Shown: positions 1 to 4,805 of the stretch, one piece after another | Numbering within the stretch: position 1 is the stretch's first letter | How the letters are laid out: every line of letters starts with the position of its first letter | NCBI GenBank assembly: GCA_937896695.1 | Contig: CALBOT010000135.1 | Span: forward strand, 1-5,231 | Source: an uncultured Candidatus Nitrosopelagicus sp. | Lineage (GTDB): Archaea; Thermoproteota; Nitrososphaeria; Nitrososphaerales; Nitrosopumilaceae | Direction of reading: 5' to 3' | DNA: 5,231 nt | The notes under the pieces: model-generated | Seen by the model: only the letters and a program-made list of their open reading frames with translations | Database searches by the model: none | Told to the model about the DNA's origin: nothing | Made by a program: the position numbers and the translations under genes

Positions 1-417
1 GGAGCGCGACCAATGTGCCGAGCACAAGAAGTGTGAGCCTGGCAAATTCACGTCAAGAGCAGGAACTTCTGTTTTGCAGCCGGAATGCAAGGAGTGTGGC
101 ACAGGCAAGTTCAAGTCAAGTGTGTCGGAAACTTCCTGTCCAAAGTAATCGACCAGAACGGTCATCGGCATCTCAGGAAAGGCCTCCCGAAACATTTCAG
201 CAGCTCTTAATGTGCTGCCCGCATAACCAACAAAGGCGTGCGGCATCGTGCCCTTGCCGTCTTCTTCATCAAAGTAATGGGCGGTTGCGTCCGTCGCATT
301 TCCAATGAATCCAATCGCGCCCACTTTCTTTTTCGCTTTGGCTGAGCCAACGGAGGCCGCGTACGCCATCATTTCTGCCATGCTCGTGCCAGCGCAGTGT
401 CTTGCATCCATAGCCAT
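1..417. other. GC-rich segment of different origin from the rest of the window
   Basis: Base composition changes sharply near 410-420. By hand count, 241-300 has 34 G or C in 60 bases, whereas 661-720 has 16 in 60. Everything to the right stays AT-rich. The change falls inside the most conserved NAPRT block (MDARHCAGT), the kind of place where an assembler, an amplification chimera or homologous recombination would switch between related genes. A second break near 122-140 switches from NAPRT to the Cys-rich repeat. I treat this piece as a probable chimeric contig end. Confidence 0.6.
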
Positions 418-1110
418 AAAAGCTGTATTAGGTAAATCAGTACACATTTTAAAAGCATTGTAAGCAGCAACAGAAGACGGTCCAATAAGTTGGAGATACG
501 TTGTCTCTAATTCTACTAATTGAGAAAACTTACCGCTTAAAAACATTAAAGGTTCTCCTGCTCCTACCCACTCTCCTTCCTTATAGCACATTTTAATATT
601 AAATTTAGTATTCCTAATTTTTTCTATTTTTCTCAACCATTTTATAGCCAGTGATGGACAAAACAAAACTGGTCTTCTCATAAATACAGCATATGTTACT
701 TGCATATCTTTATTTTTAAGAATTATATGTTTTGTTTTCTTAAAATAATGATCAGTATTTAAATCTAAAAATTTCTCTAATTCATTATTTTTCAATGAAA
801 TTAAACTTCGAAGTATCAATCCTGATAAACCTAGATTCTGTATTAGCATATTTGCCGAATCAGTTAATGCATCATCACCCCTATATCCTTCATCATAAAG
901 AATTTCTATTTGACCCTGATCTGTGTCGACTAATGCAGTAATAATCGAATATTGGCCTAAATTTTGATCTGTTTTAATCTTGTATTCTAACAATTCAATT
1001 TTCTTTATTTCGACACCATCTTGTGTTATTTTTCCATCAGAAAATATTACAGTTCTGTCATTAGGGTCGTTCTTAATTCTATTCGAATCAGGCACATCCA
1101 CAAATTTCAT
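1..1110 (-). CDS. Nicotinate phosphoribosyltransferase family protein, mosaic and open at the left edge
   Basis: NAPRT joins nicotinate to PRPP to give nicotinate mononucleotide, the first step of NAD salvage in the cytoplasm. The frame begins at ATG 1110-1108 and stays open for 370 codons to the edge. NAPRT-like blocks seen: MRRPVLF (145-150 region), GEWVGAGEPLMF (~179-190), AFMAMDARHCAGTSMAEM (~230-247), GFIGNATDATAH (~267-278), GTMPHAFVGYAGSTLRAAEMF (split, ~287-307) and MTVLVDYFGQE (~315-326). GTMPHA matches the GTxxH loop of the NAPRT family. After about residue 328 the similarity stops and the remaining ~40 codons are not NAPRT; they are antisense to a Cys-rich repeat. Codons also shift from AT-rich (residues 1-230) to GC-rich (235-330). 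The true C-terminus, usually another 60-150 residues, is missing. The start is supported by a TATA-like box 25 bases upstream. The family call is from memory of its motifs; I judge it likely rather than certain. Confidence 0.7.
   Translation of the reverse strand, partial: MKFVDVPDSNRIKNDPNDRTVIFSDGKITQDGVEIKKIELLEYKIKTDQNLGQYSIITALVDTDQGQIEILYDEGYRGDDALTDSANMLIQNLGLSGLILRSLISLKNNELEKFLDLNTDHYFKKTKHIILKNKDMQVTYAVFMRRPVLFCPSLAIKWLRKIEKIRNTKFNIKMCYKEGEWVGAGEPLMFLSGKFSQLVELETTYLQLIGPSSVAAYNAFKMCTDLPNTAFMAMDARHCAGTSMAEMMAYAASVGSAKAKKKVGAIGFIGNATDATAHYFDEEDGKGTMPHAFVGYAGSTLRAAEMFREAFPEMPMTVLVDYFGQEVSDTLDLNLPVPHSLHSGCKTEVPALDVNLPGSHFLCSAHWSRS
2..145 (+). other. Cys-rich tandem repeat of eukaryotic type, likely foreign to the contig
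   Basis: Read on the plus strand from position 2, this stretch codes about 48 residues before a TAA at 146-148, with two similar units: CEPGKFTSRAGTS and CGTGKFKSSVSETSC. The units repeat at 63 bases (30-57 against 93-120), and the cysteines are spaced as C-x5-C and C-x2-C. This resembles the Cys-rich ephrin-receptor-like/GCC2-GCC3 modules common in proteins of algae and other protists. No start codon is visible, and the frame runs off the left edge. The right boundary is blurred because bases ~122-140 can be read both as this repeat and as the end of the NAPRT homology on the other strand. The assignment to a eukaryote is inferred from the motif style. Confidence 0.5.
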
Positions 1111-1130
1111 ATTTTAAATTATGAATTAAC

Positions 1131-1140
1131 GTATTAAAAG
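1131..1140 (-). promoter_or_regulatory. TATA-like box of the NAPRT gene
   Basis: On the minus strand this reads CTTTTAATAC, centred about 25 bases before the ATG at 1110. That is the spacing expected of an archaeal TATA box driving a leaderless transcript. It argues that the AT-rich 5' part of the NAPRT gene is native to the archaeon. Confidence 0.45.
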
Positions 1141-1145
1141 AAATG

Positions 1146-1157
1146 AAAAGCTTATAA
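1146..1157 (+). promoter_or_regulatory. BRE/TATA box of the DUF6659-like gene
   Basis: The sequence AAAAGCTTATAA ends 28 bases before ATG 1185, giving a predicted transcript start within about 5 bases of the start codon. Its first ten bases, AAAAGCTTAT, recur exactly before the next gene at 1585-1594. Confidence 0.6.
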
Positions 1158-1184
1158 CACATTTAATGGTGAAACTCTTTTGTT

Positions 1185-1586
1185 ATGGACTACACTAAAC
1201 TTTGTAATTCATTGTTAGATTCAAATGAAAAGATCCGTTACGTAGGAGTTTACAATTCATTCAGCGGAGATGTTTATGAAAAAATGCAAAATGGCACTGT
1301 CAGACATTTTGATAAGGACCAAACAAAAAAGTCTATGACTCAGGCAATAATGCGATGGAAAACAAGAAAACAGTTTTCAGCAGAAATTGGCGAACCAGAA
1401 TTTGCCATGACACGATATCAAAAGGTAAACAGAATCACTATGGCATGTGGAAAAGATGGATTACTGATGTTTAGTACTGAGGTTGATGTACATCTGTGCG
1501 ATTTAATTGACAACGTTACCAAGATGGTAAAAGAACATGTTGATGAATCAGACCATGAAGATGGTTCACGAAACCTCAGATCCTAA
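1185..1586 (+). CDS. Conserved thaumarchaeal protein, DUF6659-like
   Basis: A soluble 133-residue protein with no signal peptide or membrane segment. The opening MDYTKLCNSLLDSNEKIRYV, the following VGVYNSFSG, the central KKSMTQAIMRWKTRKQF and FAMTRYQKVNRITM, and the LLMFSTEVDVH strand look like the thaumarchaeal family I know as DUF6659, which has many paralogues in Nitrosopumilus-like genomes. The alternating strand/helix pattern suggests a small sensor-like alpha/beta domain, but no function is established and I propose none. The C-terminal ~15 residues (DESDHEDGSRNLRS) are polar and probably disordered. The start is supported by the TATA box about 30 bases upstream. The gene is divergent from NAPRT and sits 32 bases before the DHS-family gene, which has its own promoter, so the two need not form an operon. 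The family name is from memory; the coding call is firm. Confidence 0.8.
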   Translation: MDYTKLCNSLLDSNEKIRYVGVYNSFSGDVYEKMQNGTVRHFDKDQTKKSMTQAIMRWKTRKQFSAEIGEPEFAMTRYQKVNRITMACGKDGLLMFSTEVDVHLCDLIDNVTKMVKEHVDESDHEDGSRNLRS

Positions 1587-1599
1587 AAGCTTATTTTAG
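1585..1599 (+). promoter_or_regulatory. BRE/TATA box of the DHS-family gene
   Basis: AAAAGCTTATTTTAG, with its AT core centred near 1594, lies 25 bases before the GTG start at 1619. It overlaps the TAA stop of the upstream gene (1584-1586). The spacing chooses the GTG: the ATG at 1617 is followed at once by TGA and cannot be used. Confidence 0.6.
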
Positions 1600-1618
1600 T
1601 TACGTTACAAATTTTTAT

Positions 1619-2725
1619 GTGAATCATCATCACTTTGACGGAAAAGACATACCGCACATTAAACTCAATTCTAACACAACAGTAAAAGAATTAATCGAAA
1701 TTTATGCTAATTCAGGATTTAATGCAAGGCAGTTAGGAGAGGCAGCAAGGTTATATCAAAAAATGATACATGAAAATGCAACCATCTGCTTAACAGTTGC
1801 AGGTGCAATGACACCCGTAGGATTTGGCGGTATAATCAAAACGCTTTTAGAAAAAGGATTTGTAGATTGGATTGTTACAACAGGTGCGAATGTTTACCAC
1901 GAGGATCATTTTGCATGGGGATTACCTGTGAAACAAGGTCATTTTGAAGTTGATGATAACATACTGTATGAAAAAGAGATTGTCAGAATTAGAGATGTGT
2001 ATGTAAAATTTTATGAGACGTTAGAATTAGAAGACAATATCATTCAAAAAATGTTCAAAGATAAATTTTCAAAAAAATCGTTTACCACAGCAGAATTTTG
2101 TAATGTTTTAGGTAAGATTAGTAAAGAAAAATCAAAATTTCCAGAAAAGAGTTTTCTCACAACTGCATATGAATTAGATGTACCAGTATACGTCTCCACA
2201 CTCAAGGACTCATCTCTTGCAATGAATTTAGCAGTTCACAGATTAAAAAATAAATCATTCAATTTGGATTTTGTTAGAGAAATTATTGAACAAGCAGCAA
2301 TTGTTTATAATTCAAAAAAGTCAGGAATTTTAGAACTTGGAGGAGGTGTTCCAAAGAATACTGCACAGCAGACAGGTCCACTGTTAGATCAAATTTTAAG
2401 AAAAGATCACGGAGGACAAGATTACATTATTCAAATTACAGATGCACGACCAGATACAGGAGGATTATCGGGTGCAACCCTACAAGAGGGAAAAAGTTGG
2501 GGCAAAGTACAAGATTCGCATGAAGATTTGATTACAGTGTATACTGACTCTACCATTGCATTTCCTTTGTTAGCACTCTATGCTTTATCAAATGAACAGT
2601 CAAGAGAACAAAAAAGAATTTACAAAAACTTGGACAAATATTACAAGACTTTACAGGATTCTGCAAACAAAGTTCCAGACAAATTTGCTGATATTTTAAA
2701 AAAATCAGACATTAACCTGGATTAA
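1619..2725 (+). CDS. dys: Deoxyhypusine synthase family protein with altered substrate-site residues
   Basis: Canonical deoxyhypusine synthase moves the aminobutyl group of spermidine to a lysine of aIF5A, using NAD, in the cytoplasm. This 368-residue protein has the family fold markers: VDWIVTTGANVYHED (T87-D96 core), YVSTLKDSSL (D197), ELGGGVPKN (239-247), ITDARPDTGGLSGA and EGKSWGK, whose last Lys, K296, matches the human enzyme-intermediate lysine K329; W294 and E290 match W327 and E323. Three other human spermidine-site residues are changed: D243 to M202, H288 to N247 and D316 to L283. So the NAD fold and reactive lysine are kept, but the amine substrate is open. The length is normal for the family. 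Start is GTG, chosen by the TATA box 25 bases upstream. The stop overlaps that of a convergent microprotein gene. Alternative reading: a DHS-like enzyme acting on another amine or guanidine substrate. Confidence 0.85.
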   Translation: MNHHHFDGKDIPHIKLNSNTTVKELIEIYANSGFNARQLGEAARLYQKMIHENATICLTVAGAMTPVGFGGIIKTLLEKGFVDWIVTTGANVYHEDHFAWGLPVKQGHFEVDDNILYEKEIVRIRDVYVKFYETLELEDNIIQKMFKDKFSKKSFTTAEFCNVLGKISKEKSKFPEKSFLTTAYELDVPVYVSTLKDSSLAMNLAVHRLKNKSFNLDFVREIIEQAAIVYNSKKSGILELGGGVPKNTAQQTGPLLDQILRKDHGGQDYIIQITDARPDTGGLSGATLQEGKSWGKVQDSHEDLITVYTDSTIAFPLLALYALSNEQSREQKRIYKNLDKYYKTLQDSANKVPDKFADILKKSDINLD

Positions 2726-2802
2726 GATTTTTTATTTGCCTTCCTTCGTGCAGCTTTTTGGTCTGCAAATCGAGCATGTTTTCCGTCTTTTCTTTTAGCC
2801 AT
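2722..2802 (-). CDS. 26-residue basic microprotein
   Basis: From ATG 2802-2800 the minus strand codes MAKRKDGKHARFADQKAARR followed by KANKKS, then TAA. Eleven of 26 residues are Lys or Arg, the alanines and spacing suit one amphipathic helix, and there is no membrane segment or cysteine. It looks like a small nucleic-acid- or ribosome-associated protein, but that is inferred from charge only. Upstream ATG 2809 reads into a stop after three codons, so 2802 is the start. AT-rich boxes at about 2826-2833 (CATTTAATTG on minus) and 2838-2846 (ACATATACC) could serve as its promoter. Its stop codon overlaps the stop of the convergent DHS-family gene by three bases. The frame is short, so chance cannot be excluded, but the exact fit of start, stop and composition in an otherwise empty gap favours a real gene. 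Confidence 0.55.
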   Translation of the reverse strand: MAKRKDGKHARFADQKAARRKANKKS

Positions 2803-2851
2803 AAGTCATAAAAAAAATCTTTTTCAATTAAATGATTCGGTATATGTAAAA

Positions 2852-2861
2852 AATTAAAAGT
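2852..2861 (+). promoter_or_regulatory. Possible TATA box of the membrane-anchored protein gene
   Basis: AATTAAAAGT is centred about 25 bases before ATG 2882. The whole gap is AT-rich, and TACTTATTTTT at 2861-2871 is an alternative that lies too close for the usual spacing, so this is tentative. Confidence 0.3.
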
Positions 2862-2881
2862 ACTTATTTTTCAAATATTTT

Positions 2882-3196
2882 ATGGAAAAAATATTTCCAA
2901 TTGTAATCGTAGCAGTGGCAATCATTGGATTTTCATCTTCGGCGTATTTTTTCAGCCAAACTAACATTACAATTGAAAGTCCCATCACAATGGAAATTCA
3001 AAATAACAATTCAGTGATGCAAGAAATAGAATCATGTATTGAACAAAATCTTGCAGGAGAAAGCTCAATTGCATTAAATTCATTCAATACAAACATGCTA
3101 CTAACTCTAAAAGAAGCTGCAATGGAGACAGATGATGAAAACGAACTAGAACAGATTAAACAAAAACTTTACACATTGACAGATTGTAGACCTTAA
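2882..3196 (+). CDS. Small membrane-anchored extracytoplasmic protein of unknown function
   Basis: The 104-residue product begins MEK and then a hydrophobic stretch at residues 5-24 (FPIVIVAVAIIGFSSSAYFF), which acts as an uncleaved anchor or signal. The rest, about 80 residues, is polar and acidic and should lie outside the cell. It has two cysteines, C52 in a predicted helix and C102 near the end, placed to allow a disulphide, and a helical acidic segment (LLTLKEAAMETDDENELEQI). No lipobox or catalytic motif is seen and I do not recognise the family; many short single-anchor proteins of this style occur in marine thaumarchaea. It stops exactly where the convergent gene on the other strand stops (zero bases between). 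Composition and codon use match its neighbours. Confidence 0.75.
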   Translation: MEKIFPIVIVAVAIIGFSSSAYFFSQTNITIESPITMEIQNNNSVMQEIESCIEQNLAGESSIALNSFNTNMLLTLKEAAMETDDENELEQIKQKLYTLTDCRP

Positions 3197-3415
3197 TTAT
3201 CCTCGGTCATATCTTGCACGTTCTAATGAACGATCATCTTTTGTTGCCTTTTTCCATTCTTTGTAATGTTCTTTGCACAAACCAGACTTTTTACCTGATG
3301 AGTTTAAACGAAATCCTGCATCCTGAATTTTTTTTGTATTAAGAGAACGTACAGCTGGTGCGTCACAACCTTCAACATTACATGGAGAACCTTTTGAAAC
3401 AATGCCCATTGTCAT
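3197..3415 (-). CDS. 72-residue Cys/His protein, probable small zinc finger
   Basis: The product has a C-x4-C pair (PCNVEGCDAPAVRSL, C12 and C17) and a C-x2-H pair (GLCKEHYKEWKK, C47 and H50), a plausible four-ligand zinc site, with a basic loop between them and a charged tail (DDRSLERARYDRG). It is rich in Lys and Arg, so binding of nucleic acid is possible, but this is inferred. The VEGCDAPAVRSL style is common in small archaeal zinc proteins annotated as hypothetical. ATG 3415 and the ATG two codons downstream (3409) are both possible; a TATA box at 3431-3440 suits 3415. The gene is divergent from S25e across an 80-base promoter gap and ends directly against the gene on its other side. No function is assigned. 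Confidence 0.75.
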   Translation of the reverse strand: MTMGIVSKGSPCNVEGCDAPAVRSLNTKKIQDAGFRLNSSGKKSGLCKEHYKEWKKATKDDRSLERARYDRG

Positions 3416-3430
3416 TACAAGAATTCAACG

Positions 3431-3440
3431 GTTAATAAAG
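3431..3440 (-). promoter_or_regulatory. TATA-like box of the small zinc-protein gene
   Basis: On the minus strand this reads CTTTATTAAC, centred about 20 bases before ATG 3415 (26 before the ATG at 3409). The spacing fits a near-leaderless archaeal transcript and is slightly better for the inner ATG. Confidence 0.45.
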
Positions 3441-3465
3441 TTGAAACAAAGAAAATTTTTGTTCG

Positions 3466-3474
3466 TTTATAAAT
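3466..3474 (+). promoter_or_regulatory. TATA box of the S25e gene
   Basis: TTTATAAAT is the strongest TATA box in the window and is centred 26 bases before ATG 3496. It rejects the ATG at 3482, which is in another frame and only 12 bases from the box centre. Confidence 0.65.
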
Positions 3475-3495
3475 AGGAATCATGAGTGAAAAAAC

Positions 3496-3792
3496 ATGGG
3501 CAGTAAGAACAAATCAGTCTCATCAAGTGAAAAATCACAAGGTGGAAAAGACAAGGCAAAAAAAGATAAAAAAGATCATACTGAGAAAAAAGAAGTTGCC
3601 GTATTTATCAACGAAGACGAAGCAAATAAAATAATTAAATCATCTAAAGCAATTACAATTCAAGATTTAGCAAGACAAGCAAATGTAAAAATTTCAACTG
3701 CAAATGCATTTCTTAAAAAGGCATTAGCTGAAGGCGCAGTAAAGAAAGTTGGTGGATTTAGCGGACATTATATCTATCAGCCTACACAGTAG
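3496..3792 (+). CDS. rps25e: Small ribosomal subunit protein eS25 (S25e)
   Basis: S25e is a protein of the small ribosomal subunit found in eukaryotes and in some archaea including thaumarchaea. The 98-residue product has the two usual parts: a Lys-rich disordered tail (residues 1-33, with KDKAKKDKKDHTEKK) that would lie on rRNA, and a winged-helix core (34-98) with AITIQDLARQANVKISTANA as the first helix-turn-helix elements, FLKKALAEGAVKKVGGFSG as the wing region and the ending HYIYQPTQ. The ending resembles the QxIYT end of eukaryotic S25. The start at 3496 is set by the TATA box 26 bases upstream. The last 16 bases overlap the end of the convergent cyclophilin-like gene. Nearby rpoK and alba make an information-processing neighbourhood. 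Confidence 0.9.
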   Translation: MGSKNKSVSSSEKSQGGKDKAKKDKKDHTEKKEVAVFINEDEANKIIKSSKAITIQDLARQANVKISTANAFLKKALAEGAVKKVGGFSGHYIYQPTQ

Positions 3793-4160
3793 ATAGACAC
3801 TTCATCACCGGAATTTACTTTTTGTAATTCATCAATACCTTCAATAATTTTTCCTATCGGAGTTAGATCTTTACCAACCTTCGTGTCTTTATGGAAAAAA
3901 CAAAATGCATGACCGACAGATAGGAAAGCAATGTCGCCTTTTTTGAATTCATTTCTAGTACGTTCACCACCAGATTCAATATGAGATTCAACATAGACGC
4001 CACTCGTGCCAAGTATGTGGATAGTTCCAGTTACAGGCAATGAGCGAATTATTGTACCAACTAAAGAAGGAGAGAGATGTCGTTTTAATTCACATTTTAT
4101 TTTAGATTTACCATTTATTTCTAAAATTATCTGAGATTTTGATACAGATCCACTTTCCAT
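3777..4160 (-). CDS. Cyclophilin-like-fold protein (TM1367/DUF369 type)
   Basis: From ATG 4160 the product is 127 residues and cytoplasmic. It shows the run of motifs I associate with the cyclophilin-like family first called DUF369: INGKSKIKCELKRHLSPSLV (residues 15-34), IIRSLPVTGTIHILG (37-51), GVYVESHIESGGERTRNEF (54-72), KKGDIAFLSVGHAFCFFH (73-90), the segment LTPIGKIIEGIDELQKVNSG (99-118) and a final strand EVSIYCV. Members have the beta-barrel of cyclophilin but generally lack its prolyl-isomerase residues, and their role is unknown; I see no basis for an isomerase claim. The frame is open back to 4232, but the extra 24 residues lie upstream of the TATA box and would start inside rpoK, so 4160 is preferred. 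It is divergent from rpoK, sharing its promoter, and overlaps the S25e end by 16 bases. Confidence 0.75.
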   Translation of the reverse strand: MESGSVSKSQIILEINGKSKIKCELKRHLSPSLVGTIIRSLPVTGTIHILGTSGVYVESHIESGGERTRNEFKKGDIAFLSVGHAFCFFHKDTKVGKDLTPIGKIIEGIDELQKVNSGDEVSIYCVG

Positions 4161-4179
4161 AATGAAATGTAAGCTTTGG

Positions 4180-4190
4180 ATTATATATTG
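4180..4190. promoter_or_regulatory. Shared divergent TATA box for rpoK and the cyclophilin-like gene
   Basis: The core TTATATAT (4181-4188) is nearly symmetric and reads as ATATATAA on the other strand. Its centre, 4184.5, is about 24 bases from the minus-strand ATG at 4160 and about 26 from the plus-strand TTG at 4211, the proper distance in both directions. No other box with the right spacing is seen for either gene. Confidence 0.6.
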
Positions 4191-4210
4191 GCATTTTTCA
4201 ATTATTTTAA

Positions 4211-4756
4211 TTGTCTGAGCCTGAAGAAACACCAGTTACAACCGAAGAGAAAGAGGACGAACCAGCTCCACTTATTGAAGAAGCAAAATTAGAAGAAATA
4301 ATCACACCAGATACTGAAGAAATTGATCCAGATGCAGAAGTTAGCGTTCATGCAACAATGGAAAAAGCAATTGAAAATTATAGAAAAATCAAAGAAGGTA
4401 AAAAAGAATTAACAGACAAAGAACTTGAAGATTTGGAAAAAGAATGTGAAGCAATTAGACAAAGAGAAATTATTGATGTCGATGAACAACATGAAGCAAT
4501 AGAATTATCGGCAGATGGAAAAATATTGATGGGTCCTCCAACATTGACAAGATTTGAAAAAGCAAGAATCATGGGGGCACGTGCATTACAATTATCACAA
4601 GGAGCACCACCTTTCATAGACATACCAGTTAGTGCTGCAACTTCATTAGACATCTCCATGAAAGAACTTGAAAACAGAGTAATTCCAATTACAATAAGAC
4701 GTGTTTTACCTAATGGTGATTATCAAAATATACCATTATTTGATTTCAAAGAATAG
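4211..4756 (+). CDS. rpoK: DNA-directed RNA polymerase subunit K (Rpb6/omega family) with long acidic N-terminus
   Basis: RpoK is the archaeal counterpart of eukaryotic Rpb6 and bacterial omega; it clamps the largest subunit and helps polymerase assembly. The core is residues 108-181: GPPTLTRFEKARIMGARALQ (108-127) followed by LSQGAPPFIDI, then ENRVIPITIRRVLPNGDYQN and a final PLFDFKE, all close to the family pattern. Archaeal RpoK proteins are often only 55-100 residues, so the 107-residue N-terminal part is an extension. Its first ~48 residues are very rich in Glu, Asp, Pro and Thr; residues 50-90 form a charged helix or coiled coil (MEKAIENYRKIKEGKKELTD). The start is TTG, chosen because the shared TATA box lies 26 bases upstream; ATG at codon 50 is a possible shorter start. 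A palindrome begins at the stop codon and runs towards alba. Confidence 0.9.
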   Translation: MSEPEETPVTTEEKEDEPAPLIEEAKLEEIITPDTEEIDPDAEVSVHATMEKAIENYRKIKEGKKELTDKELEDLEKECEAIRQREIIDVDEQHEAIELSADGKILMGPPTLTRFEKARIMGARALQLSQGAPPFIDIPVSAATSLDISMKELENRVIPITIRRVLPNGDYQNIPLFDFKE

Positions 4757-4769
4757 ACGATTCGTCTAT
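4753..4769. repeat. 17-base perfect palindrome between rpoK and alba
   Basis: ATAGACGATTCGTCTAT is an inverted repeat with two 8-base arms around a central T at 4761. The left arm covers the rpoK TAG stop (4754-4756); the right arm ends at the edge of the alba TATA region (4767 onwards). It could be an operator for a dimeric regulator or, in RNA, a short hairpin at the rpoK 3' end. Confidence 0.7.
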
Positions 4770-4781
4770 AAAATTTAAAAG
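4767..4781 (+). promoter_or_regulatory. TATA region of the alba gene
   Basis: Two overlapping boxes are present: TATAAAAT at 4767-4774 and TTTAAAAG at 4774-4781. The second is centred about 28 bases before ATG 4806 and would give a transcript with almost no leader; the first would give a leader of about 10 bases. The palindrome at 4753-4769 touches this region, so a bound regulator would interfere with TBP/TFB. Confidence 0.5.
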
Positions 4782-4805
4782 AAGTTCAAGAAGATTACAA
4801 TTAAG

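Noticed and set aside
15..308. 97-codon plus-strand frame starting MPSTRSVSL
   Set aside because: It is antisense to the well-supported NAPRT frame over 140-308 and in a different frame from the Cys-rich repeat over 15-140; its composition is Ser/Gln/Arg-rich without any recognisable motif.
2726..2736. T-run (TTTTTT at 2728-2733) just after the DHS-family stop as a terminator
   Set aside because: It is a plausible archaeal U-tract terminator, but the same bases encode the Lys-Lys end of the minus-strand microprotein, and T-runs are common here, so it is not called.
3482..3570. Alternative frame from ATG 3482 (MSEKTWAVRTNQ)
   Set aside because: It is out of frame with S25e, lies too near the TATA box and gives no recognisable protein.
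4161..4232. N-terminal extension of the cyclophilin-like protein to ATG 4232
   Set aside because: It would begin inside rpoK and span the shared TATA box; the TATA spacing and family similarity both favour ATG 4160.
4378..4659. 93-codon minus-strand frame inside rpoK
   Set aside because: It lies wholly antisense to the conserved RpoK core, is Ser-rich, and has no promoter; a shadow of AT-rich coding sequence.
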